Made by a program: the position numbers and the translations under genes | Notes under the pieces: generated by a model | Database searches by the model: none | What the model was told of the DNA's origin: nothing | What the model saw: the letters and a program-made list of their open reading frames with translations, nothing else | Shown here: positions 21,101-33,100 of the stretch, one piece after another | How the letters are laid out: every line of letters starts with the position of its first letter | How positions within the stretch are numbered: the first letter of the stretch is position 1 | DNA from: Hippopus hippopus | Lineage: Eukaryota > Mollusca > Bivalvia > Cardiida > Cardiidae | Reading direction: 5' to 3' | DNA length: 64,000 bases | Assembly: GCA_946811185.2 (NCBI GenBank) | Contig: OX328108.1 | Span: 4,983,501 to 5,047,500, forward strand

Positions 21101-24100
21101 ACTGAAAATGTGGCCTCTAGAGCATACACGAGGTTTTTCTAAGATTTGACCTAGTTTTTGACCCCACATGACCCATTTTCGAACTCATCCGAGATATCAT
21201 CAAGGCAAACATTTGGATCAAGTTTCATGAGTATCTGACTGAAAATATGGCCTCTAGATCGTACACAAGGTAAAAAGTTGACGACGGACGACAGACGCAG
21301 GACACAGCACGATCACAATAGCTCACCATGAGCACTTTGTGCTCAGGGGTCCATTTCAACAAACTGCGTAGATTTACGCCAATTTTGGGGGGATTGAATA
21401 AACAGACGTAGGATCCCTACTTTACCCAAACATATGAAGTGGCGTAATGTTATCCAAATTCTTAATCAAATCATAAAGTGATGTAGTTCAGTGAAATTTG
21501 TTTTCAGACTTATTGCTTGCTTACAAAAATTGCGTACGCAAATTTCGTGCATACACAGTTTAGTGAAATGTGCCCCAGGTGAGCTAATAAAAATTGGTGT
21601 TTCACAAATGCACTTACACCATATTTTTCAACAAAATTTCCTGATCCATTTACAGTTTCATTGGTTAATATTTACTAAATTGTGGCTACCAGTACTTTTA
21701 CCACAATGCTTTCTAATGCTTTTTTTTTTGCCAAGCCCTGGTAGCTCAGTTGGTAGCTTACATAACTTGAGAATAGGAAGGTGCTGGTTCAATCCCTGGG
21801 ATGGCAAATTTCTTTCCGAGGATGGATGATAGTTATTGCAACAGGATTCATTCCTCTCTCAACGCTGACTATCGTTTAAACAAAGGTTATCTGGGAAAGC
21901 GGCTAGTGGCTTGGAAGAAATATTATGCGGAGTACTGGTAAAAGTAACTCCAGGAAAGCATGGATAGGTGAACTGGCTGCAGAGATATAACTGAAATAAT
22001 GTTGAAAATGGCATAAAACATACAATCAATCAATCTAATGCTTTTCTCTTTAAGGCGTTAAAACACATAATTGTTGGAAAAGGATGGTGGGATTAACAAT
22101 CAACTCTACTTTCAATAATTTTTCAATAGCAGAATTAAGAAAAGAGCAGTGATCGAGACACATGTACATATATACCTTTTCAGAACTCTCTGAGTCAGTA
22201 GGTAGTGTTGGGACAGGTTCATCAGTGTCTACAGGCACAACAGCATTACCCTCCTCCACCAGCGGTTCTGCGAATGATACCCTTCTTTGCTACAATAAGA
22301 CACAAGTATGCTACATTTTACAAGTAATTAAGTTCAATAGCAAATTCAAAATGGCATCCAACAAGGTATTAAAAAACTAGAGCTGTCACTGAATGTGACT
22401 TAATACCCCCGCCAGCACTTTGACAGAAACAGGCAATTTAACAAAAATTTTTCTAAGTTCAAGGGGAGATTACCCTGGAATCGTAGGGAGTAGATGATTG
22501 AAAACTGCATCTTGCACAACTGCAGTATATGATCAATGTATCAACAAACTTTAAATACAGTAGCAGCAAAACTGCAGGTGGAGTTCGCGACACAAAATTA
22601 CTAGTATTTTGTACACTGATGGACACACAGACGGACGGACACACGGACAGACAGGCTGATTCCAGTATACCCCCGAAAACATTCGTTTTGCGGGGGTATA
22701 ATAATAAAAAAAAGAATTTTATGGGCATAAAAAGTTTTTCATAAAATGATTAATTGAGGGTAAAGAATGTTTAAATCAGTGTTCCCACTAGCTTTTTAAA
22801 TCAAGGGTACACTTAACCCCTGAGCTGAAAATCTGGAGTTAAGATTTCATATTAGAGGGTATGACAATAATGGTTCCAAACTAGTAGTAAAGCAATCCAT
22901 ATTGATGATTTTCAGCAAAAAAGTCTGTTACATTAAGATATTAATGTAAATTTACTGCTTAAAGTCATTAAAAAGCTGAAAGGCAGTCAAAAATGACTCT
23001 GATCGGACAATGTCAGAGACATTGTGTTGTGTCATGGGTTTCCGCCTTTTTTGCACAGATCAGTTTTTCCTGTCTGTTAATTTTGGGAAAGGTATTTCCG
23101 CATGATTTGACAAAAATTTGTCAATAAGGGTAACAAGTAACTTTTAAACCTGTCATTTTACACAAGATAAGCGGATAATGGCCTTTTTTGTCCATGTATT
23201 TTCTTACATGAGGTCTCACGTGTAACCACCTGATGACAGAATTTTAGACTGGTCACATTTGAAAGTACTTAAAGATAACATATCAAAGCTTGTTCAAATG
23301 ATGGAATTTGTCTTGATAAGGTCAGACACCATAGTAGGAAATGGAGAACATGCTGGTTCCTAGCACTTTCTCCTTTACCTACGATGTTCTCAAAACCTCT
23401 CCTTCCTACGGGTTGTAAAACTTGAAAGTAACAAATTCTGATTGGCTTATTTGGTTTAGCCAGTCAGATGCTGCGTTACTTTCAAATATCGAAAATTCTG
23501 GAGAATAAGACTAAGAATATTCTTAAAAATGGTTGGTGAATATGGACCAAGATTGTGTTGTTACAGATAAAAGGGTCATCATAACGGAAAGGCAGACTTA
23601 CCTTTGCGGGTGGGGAATCTGTTTCTGCATCACAGTTATCCAACAATCTCCTCTTTTTTAATATACTTGCACTAGGAGATGCTGTTGGTGAGTAAATATG
23701 GCCAACGGTGATTGGATGAAAGTCGGCTCTTTTCGGAGATTCCACCTTACTGGTTGCAATCAATGTTGAAGGTTTCAAGATACTTCTCCTAGCCACAGCC
23801 TTCCTCTTTTCAAACCTGCGTGATCCCAAGACTAGCTTGCTGTCTGAATTCATCATTAACATGGAGGCTGCCTGTTTAGATTTTTCTATCAGTTTGCGTG
23901 GAGTTTCATTTGTGTTTGAAGCTTGCTGTGTAACCAGATTTTCAATAGCACCATTTTTATCACTTGAACTTTCGGTTTCAAAGAGTTCTTCAATAGAACC
24001 TGGTTCAAACTTATCTTGTTTCTCTATTGAAGTCTTTTCAGGTTTCTCAACTACCTCTCCTATTTGACAAGTCTCTTTTTCAAACTCTTTTTCTACTTTA

Positions 24101-27100
24101 TCAATATTCACCAGCGGTTCATCAGAATCCTTGTGGACTTCTTCTTTTTTGGTATTTACATCAGCACTTACACTTTCCTTATTAGGTAATGATTCTTTAA
24201 TTTTTTCATTCACATTCTGCCTCAACTTCATCCTGGTTCGTTTTAGAGCAAGACTGACAGATTTTTTTGACTGAGGTGAAGTCTTTACTTTGACCTGTCC
24301 TGATCTAAGCCGAGTGCCAATAAACTTATTGGACTGAAGTCTCAGGGACACTGGTGATCTCCTTCCATCTTTTTCCAGTTTCTTGACTTGCTTTGAAGGA
24401 GTGGTTTTTGCCTTTCTCTTACTTTTCTTGTTCTTCAACTGAATTAATGGAATGTCATCATCAGATTGTGAGGATAAGTCTGATAAGCTCTTTTTGGCCT
24501 TTTTTCCTGAAGGCTTTGTCTTACCAATTTTTTCTTTCACAAACTTAACTTCATTCTTACTCACTGAGTCTATGTCAATAACGTTTTCAGGTTCTTCAAT
24601 TCTAGCTGCCTCCTTTTGGCATACTTTGAAAGATTTTATTGTTTCTTCTTTTTCATAAATATTGGATATGTAACTCATTTTACCATTGACAGCTTTCTCT
24701 GTACCTTTTTCAATAGTATTAACACATATAACTGGATCTTGACTCTCGTGGACATTCTTACTGTGATCATCGTTTCCTTCTGTATTCTTCAAGTTGTTCT
24801 TTTCATCTTTCTTGATAAGCTCATCTGTATCCATGTTAGAATCATTGTCCAGAAATAATTTGTCCCTGTTCTCCAGTGAGCCTATCTGGGCCATTTTTTG
24901 GACAACTTCCTTCTTATGTCTTGTTGTGCTCCTCCTCTCAGGCTGTTTTGGAGTATTTCTACTTTTAGGGGTGGTTTCACCAGCAACTTGGTCCACTTCC
25001 ATTTCAATCTGTTCCGTTGTTGAGTCTGTGTGGTCATCAGCATTTTGGTCCACGACTTTATTCTCATCTGTTTCTGTATCTTTTGTTTTGTCATCATCTT
25101 TGATAGATGGGTGATGAGCATTATCATCATCAACATGTTGTTCATTTTTATCAAGACCATTCACAGCCTTCTCCTCCTCCTGACTTTGTGTTTTCCTTTG
25201 TTTTGTTTGATTTTCTGTGCAATTTTGATCATTCTTACCCTTCACAGATTTAGTTCCTCGTTTGGTTCGTGGTGTATGTATCTCATCCAGTGCTGGTTCG
25301 CTTCCATCTAATTTAAATGTTGTGTCAACATCCTTCTCTTCACTTTGACTATCATCAACAGAATCTGGCTCCTCTATCTTACCATCACTACCAGCAATGG
25401 ATTTATTTTCATTTTCCTGACTATTTTGCTGTGACAGTCTCTCTTTCTTTTCTTTGAGACGTTTGCTGATTTTCCTATGAGGTTGTTCAATTCCTTTTTC
25501 ATCTTTTGCTGCTTTCTTTTTCTGTGATTTTGCATCATCAGGTGACGTTTTTCTTGGTGTAACCTGCTTTCGTTTCCTCCCCCTACGTGGTGTTGTACTA
25601 TCATGCATGTGATCTGCATTATCTTCCGCAACATTTGATTGAGAATCAGTGGAAAAACCTTGTGATCCAGTTTCTGATTTTTCACAACTGTCAATTTCAC
25701 CAGATTTTTCCTCTGTTTTTAACTCAAACATCCCATTTAGTTTCAAATCAATGTCGTTATTGTGTTCATTTAGCTGACTGAAGAGTGTGGGAGAAACAGC
25801 CACGGTGTGTGTGCCATCTCCCCCATTTTGAGTTTCACCACCTTCTTTTGGTTTAGTATCTGCCTGGGGGACATTGTCTGTTGACAAAGCATCACTGCAT
25901 TCAGCATCATTTTCAGGGTCATTTTCTAATGGTTTAAGATCAGAGAAATCATCGTGTTCATGAGAGGACTCATCCTCTCCCACTGTCTTGTAAAAGTCTG
26001 TATTATATTTCACCTTCTTTCTTTGTGTTTCAGAATCACTGACTTTAGTTGGTGTTAGATTCTCCTTTACGGGTATTTTATCACTTGGACTGAATCTCTT
26101 TAGATCTGAATCTGACAGTCTTGTCATCCGAACAATTGGTGTTCCGCATCGAGTTATGAAAGACTTAGACGTTGGTGATGCTGGAATAAGATTTGAGTCC
26201 TCTATCATGTCATTGCCATGGTTACTGCCCTGAGAATCAAATAACTTCCTGTTGCTTTGACCATGATTGACATCTAACTCTTCTAGAATGTTCTTAATTG
26301 GAGTTTCCATAACTGATGGCGAGTTAGTTTTATTAAGTTCTTCTTTCTCCTTTTCCATCACTTTTTTGGGGGATTGTGTCTCTTCAACATAGGTCATGGA
26401 CAGCACACTCCGAACATCAGTCTCAGAGTTGAGATGCGGTGTGATACCAACATCTGTGCCTTTGACAGGTGACCTGATTACCCATTTATCCAAGGCCCCC
26501 TTCATGCTCAAATTTTCTTTAAACTTTCCTCTTGGTGATTTCACCAGTGGGCTCTTTTTCTTTGATGGGGATTTACTGTCTTGAGATAAACTCTTTTTAA
26601 AAGGAGATTTTTTCAGTCCTGGGGACTGGCTGAGCTCCTCTAGTTTCTGTGTCCAGCTCAACAAAGGCTCTGATGCTGGTAGCTCTACTTCGGAATGTTC
26701 ATCTTTACAAGAAACAGCAGTATCAATGCTTTTTTGTACCCTTTCTGCTGCCTCAGCTACCTCAACTTGAAAATCTTCTGTAAATGTTGCCTTCTTACTA
26801 ATGTCAGTACTTCCTGATGCTTCTCTAGAACTTGTGGATGAAGAGAAGTTGAAGCCAATAACATTCTGTGGGAAAGAACCAAAACTTTCTGCGGCCTGTG
26901 AAACAGGAACACTGTCAGACTCTTTAGTAAGAACAACTTCCGAAGTTTCCGACTTCTTGACATCTTTTGTTCCACTATCAGAGTTCAGATTCACCTGTGA
27001 AGTTTGAGTTTCCATTGGTTCACTCTCCTCGATAACAATAACATCTTTTTCCAACCTGTTTACAGACTTATCCTTGCTTCCTTTACCAATAATATCTATA

Positions 27101-30100
27101 TCTTTAGCCCTGTCATTGTCATCTATCTCCGACTTCTCATCTATGATCTCCTTACTTTTTCTCCGCAGTCTGAGACGAGTTGAGCATGTTGCAGATTCAG
27201 AATCACCATTTTGAATTTTATCTTTGGATTTACTTCTAATATTTCTAGGATTTTCTTCGGCGTCTTCCTGCACGTCTTTCATAACAGAACTGCTGTCGCC
27301 CTTTTTGCTTTCATTCTCCCCCTTGTCTTCTGTTGTTTTCTGAAAAAACACACAGATTCTTTTAACCCTTTGACACAAAATCTCAAGTTTTAACGACCCT
27401 GATAAAAGAATCTTTTGAAAACATTGTGGGAAAAGGAGAAAAAGTTGGTAACCAGCATTTTCTCCTTTTTCCACAATGTTTTTTACAACCTGTCACAGCA
27501 AAAAGGCATAATTAAAGCCACACTAAATATATCATCTGCTATTGCTTTCAATGTAGTCGACTTAAAAGTTTTTGTTGCTTGGTTAAAGACTTAAGAATAA
27601 AACATCCCGAAATTTGTGATGTTTATCATGAGGTGGATAGCAAGAGACTGACTGAAGTTAAATCTTTACTAGACAACATTTTTGCCTTGTTCAAATGGAA
27701 AGCATTTGCAGATGTCAACTCACTTGTGGCTAAAACGATGGAAACACCCTTTTCCACAATGTTTTCGAAGGCTGTTTTGCCCAGGGTCATTTACATACAG
27801 GGTAGTTTGGTTAAGAGTAAAGAGAAACATGAGCTCGCATGACTTCACCCTTCACTATATGACAACATTTAAGACCTGTCCAAAATGAAAGAACTTGCAG
27901 ACCACAATTTCAATGTGGTTCAAATGATGTGATGTTTGTTTGATAGGGTAGAAAACATTGTGGGGCAAGGTCACCAGCATTTCTCCTTTTCTCACAAAGG
28001 CATCTTCCTAAGGGCAGATAAAAGTTGACATTGTGTGGTAAAGGGTCTACACTGCACCAGATGGCATTTTAGACCTGTCCAAACTGAAAGAATTTGTAGA
28101 CTGCGAATAGATGTGACTTAATGAAGGAATCTGTCATTTTCTCCTTTTTCCACAATGTTTTTTAAACTATCAAAGAAAAATTGCCCCATTTGAGCCACAC
28201 TGAAATTGTCGTCTGCAAACTTCTCTCAATTTGGACTAGGCTAAAATTTTGCCATGTGGTAAATGGTTAACTCAACGTGACCAAAAACTTATCATCTGTT
28301 AAACAATTAAATATTTTACAAAAATTGAAAACAATTAAAACAAAAGCATCACATGCAGGAGCAAACTCTCAGCTGCAGCTGCTTGTCTGTGAAAATTCTT
28401 ATCAGTGGAAAACGGGGCATAATTATGTCAAAAATATTTTGATGGTTACCTGTCCCTGTTGTATTGGTTCCCCTTAAAATAGTTAACAACTAGTCTAAGT
28501 TTGAAGTAGACATTTGGAGTAATAACAGATATACTATAAAATGTCCCCTTTTTGCAGAAAGACGACGACAGACAACAGGGCTATGACAATAACTCCCTGT
28601 TTTCTTCCAAAACAGACAAGCTAACAATTAAACCTTTGCTGTTAGCCTGTCAAGTGTAACCAGAGAATTTTGCAGGTCATGCAGATCAATTTTTAACTCT
28701 TTACCAGACAACAAAATTTTAGACTTAACCAAATTTAAAGTATTTGCAGATGACAAATTAAATGTAACTCAACATATGAAATCTGTCTATCATAGGGAAG
28801 AAAACATTGTGGGAAAAGGAGAAAATGCTGGTTACCAGCATTTTCTTCTTTTCCCACAATGTTTTCAAAAGCCAACTTCGTCTGCTTTGTTAGAAGTCGT
28901 GATTGTTTGGTAAAGGGTTAAAGACCACAAAAATTGGGTCTGCATTTGTTGAAATTATATGACCAATAAACAGGCATGAAATAGAAACATTTTTCAATAG
29001 TAGTTTTCATGCAGAAGGAAAGGTTTCAACAATGTCTTACCTTTGCTTGTCCTGACAGTTTGTTCAGGCTGGAACCAAACAGCATGAAAGGCTCATTTTC
29101 CGTTGTAGGAGTGGGTGTACTACCAGAGCTTCTGTTAAAATAATGAAATTCCCGTCATAAAATACTTGGACACAGGTCAAAAAGATACAGTCAACTAATG
29201 ACCAGTTACTGTATCAGCTTTGTTCACTCTTTACCACACAAGCAAACTATAAACTTGTCCAAATTGGAAGCATTTGTACACCACAATTTAAATGTAGCTC
29301 AAATGATGGAATATGTCTCTGATAGTGTAGCAAACATTTTAGGAAAAGAAGAAAATGCTGGTTACCAGTATTTTCTCCTTTTCCTACAATGTTTTCAAAA
29401 GGTTTCTTCCTCAGGGTTGTTAAAACTTGGGATTGTGTAGTTAAGGCTTAAAACAAGACAAAATTTTACGCAAATCCAAATTAAAAGCATTTGCAGACGA
29501 CCAATAGAAATTGTCTCAAATGATGAAGCTCATCTGGGAAAGAGCAGAAAACATTGTGGGAAAAGGAGAAAATGCTGGTTACCAGCATTTTCTCCTTTTT
29601 TCACAATGTTTTTAAAGGACTTCATTTCACAGGTCGTTAAAAGTCTGGATTGTTTAGTATAGGTTAAACTCATTTTTAAACAATCCCAAGTTTTTTTTTT
29701 TGACCACAAGAGAAAAGGCTTTTGAAAGCATGGCTGAGAAAAGCAGAAAATGCTTATAAACAATTTCTGCTTTTCCTCCAATAATATTTTCTATCATATC
29801 AGAAAAACCCAGCTTACTTAAACCAATTTCAAATTTGTTTTCTTCAGATCTATTCTTTCAATTTAGTAAGTCTAAAGTTTACCTTTAGGGAAAGGTTGAG
29901 ATCTAGCAACCCTGAAAGCGCCTTTCACAACAATAGTTGCCTTTCCAAACACTGTAGATCAGAGATCAGACTGCACAAAAAGTGCAGTCTGATCTCTGAT
30001 CTACACTGTCCAATTTGCATAGACATACTAGACAAAAACAACATTGCAACTGCAATTATTTGGATCTTTCTTGTAGACTTAAAATATCTGCTGGATTTAT

Positions 30101-33100
30101 CCGGCCCTCTGAAGGTTGAAAAGTAGCACAGATGAAAAAAAAAAAAAAAAAAAAAAAACGAAGCAAATATTCAAAGAAAGATAGATAATTTTTATCAACA
30201 GTTATAAGACAGTGCATGAAAGCAATTTATCCTTTTGCCGTTTTCTTTCACACAGCTGTCAAAGTAGGTATGCAGTGTCATATTTATACAGTAACAGGTT
30301 ACCACCGAAGGAATGACATATTTTCTGGACAACAGGCCACGGCTCATCTCTTAAAAAAGTAGAAATTTTCAAGGGTGTGGGTTGTAAGATATGGTGGCTT
30401 ATATAATTTTATTTTTCTGGTAAAACTGAAAATAAATGCAAACCAGTTCATGATTCCCTAAGTAGGTACCATTTTGGTTCACTGTGAGAACAGCATTAAT
30501 ATAAAAATCACAGTCATATTTATACAACAACAGGTTACCACCAAAAGAATACCATATTTTCCGGACAATAGGCTGCAGCCTATCTGTTAAACAAGAGGGC
30601 CATGATGGCCCTGAAGTCGCTCACCTGAGTCTTTTGACCAAACATGACCCATTTACAATCTCTTTTGAGATATCATGACAAACAATCCACTAAGCTTTCA
30701 TAATTATTGGACTCACAAGCTTTTTCTAGAATTTCTCTCAATTACCTACTTTTTAGCCAACCATAGCTAATTTTCCCATTGTAGATATTATCAAAACAAA
30801 GATCCTGACCACCTTTCATATGTATTGGACAGAAAATGTGGCCTATAAAACATACACAGGTCTTTTCTAAGATTTGAACTACTGATCTAGTTTCTGACCC
30901 AACATGACTGATTTTTGAAGTCATCTGAGATGTCATCAAGTACAACATTCTGACTAACTCTCAAGAAATTTGGACTGAAACTGTGACCTCTAGAGCATAC
31001 ACAAGGTTTTTTTTAACATTTGACCCAGTGACCTAGATTTTTGCCTGACATGACCCATTTTCAAACTTGTCCGAGATATCATCAAGACAAACATTCTGAC
31101 CAAATTTCAGGAGTTTTGGGCTGAAGATGTGGCTTCTAGAGCTTACACAAGGTTTTTCTAAGATTTGACCTAGTGACCTAGTTTTTGACCTGACATGACT
31201 CATTTTCCAACTCATCCGAGATATCATAAAGACAAACATTCTGGCCAACTTTCAAGAGTTTTGGGCTGAAAATGTGGCTTCTAGAGTGTACACAAGGGTT
31301 TTCTAAGATTTGACCTAGTGACCTAGTTTTTGACCCGACATGACCCATTTTCACACTTGTCCAAAATATCATCGAGGCAAACATTCTGATCAAGTTTCAT
31401 GAGTATCGGACTGAAAATGTGGCGTCTAGAGCATACACAAGGTTTTTCTAAGATTTGACCTAGTGACCTAGTTTTTGACCCAACATGACCCATTTTCAAA
31501 CTCGTCCGAGATATCATCGAGACAAACATTCTGACCAAGTTTCATGAGTATCGGACTGAAAATGTGGCCTCTAGAGCGTACACAAGGTTTTTCTAAGATT
31601 TGACCTAGTGACCTAGTTTTTGACCCGACATGACCCATTTTCAAACTCGTCCAAGATATCATTGGGGCAAACATTCTGACCAAGTTTTATGAGTATCGGA
31701 CTGAAAATGTGGCCTCTAGAGCGTACACAAGGTTTTTCTAAGATTCGACCTAGTGACCTAGTTTTTGACCTGACATGACCCATTTTCAAACTCGTCTGAG
31801 ATATCATCGAGACAAACATTCTGACCCAGTTTCATGAGTATCGGACTGAAAATGTGGCCTCTACAGCGTACACAAGGTTTTTCTAAGATTTGACCTAGTG
31901 ACCTAGTTTTTGACCCAACATGACCCATTTTCGAACTCGTCTGAGATATCATCGAGACAAACATTCTGACCAAGTTTCATGAGTATCGGATTGAAAATGT
32001 GGCCTCTAGAGCGTACACAAGGTAAAAGCTGACGACAGACGACGGACACAGCACGATCACAATAGCTCACCATGAGCACTTCGTGCTCAGGTGAGCTAAA
32101 AAGTAGAAATTTTCAAGGGTGTGGCTTATAAGACATAGTGGCTTATATAATTTTATTTTTCTGGTAAAACTGAAAATAAATGCAAACCAGTTCATGATTC
32201 CCTAAGTAGGCACCATTTTGGTTCACTGTGAGAATAGCACAAATGTAAAAATCACAGACAAAGAGACATACAGTATAATGATTGATGTTGGTTTTATTTC
32301 AGCATTTCTGGTTTATTTTTTCAAATCTTCACAACCAATATATCATTCTCTACCATAAGAGCCTTCAAAATGTTCATCTTCAGATCCGGAGTAAAACAAA
32401 TGCTGCTGATCCTCGTCCAACAGTGAGGAAGATGCCTGCTCTACAAGTTGGCAATGAGGGACGTCATCTTTACTGCCATTAGAGTCAATTTCGTTACCAG
32501 TGTATCAGACGCCAGATGACTGAGAGGAATATCATCCTCACTATCAGACTTGGAAGAGCTTCCTGTTTTTACAATGCCAGCCTTATGGAATGCCTTTTTA
32601 ATTGTATTCTCCACGACAGCGTTCCATGCTGTAAATATCCAATTGCATACAGTGGCAGAAGGGGCCCTTGGTATTTAACCCGACTTTGTGTATGTATGCA
32701 TCCCTTTGGTCATCCACTTCTCCCACTCTTTTCTAACTTTAGTTTTGAATACCTGGTTTACAGTTAAGTCTAGAAGTTGAGTCAGTTTGTAAGATCTTCG
32801 GAAATGATACATGGTAGTGTTTAACTTAAATCAGACTTGGCTTCATCTTGAAAAAGTTGCCAGGACGACGGCACCATGAGCGATCTTTCCATGTTTTCAT
32901 CTCAGTTTCAAGTATCCAACCTTTAACATTACATCATACAACGAGACTGGAATGAAGGTGGGGGTGGGGGGAGTGGGGTTGACAAATTTCTCTTTTGGAA
33001 AAATTACTCTCTTGAAAAGAAAGATCGGGTTCAATCATCCATACATGATAAAACAACAGTGAAATGTGTTTTCTCATTTCTCATAGTTATAATATCAACT

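Noticed and set aside
22529..22744. Frames rich in GGACGGACACACGG words as a protein gene
   Set aside because: Low-complexity pre-terminal word of a repeat family that recurs in several elements.
27340..27474. Extension of RIF1 exon e21 to the ATG at 27474
   Set aside because: A strong acceptor with a T tract lies at 27340 and the upstream residues are MITE-derived. e20 joins at 27339 in phase.
31033..31973. A series of 71-codon minus-strand frames spaced 145 bp apart (also at 20757, 37001 and 51405 onward)
   Set aside because: They are translations of the non-coding 145 bp tandem units. 145 is not a multiple of 3, each unit ends in its own stop, and the protein-like similarity follows the DNA repeat.
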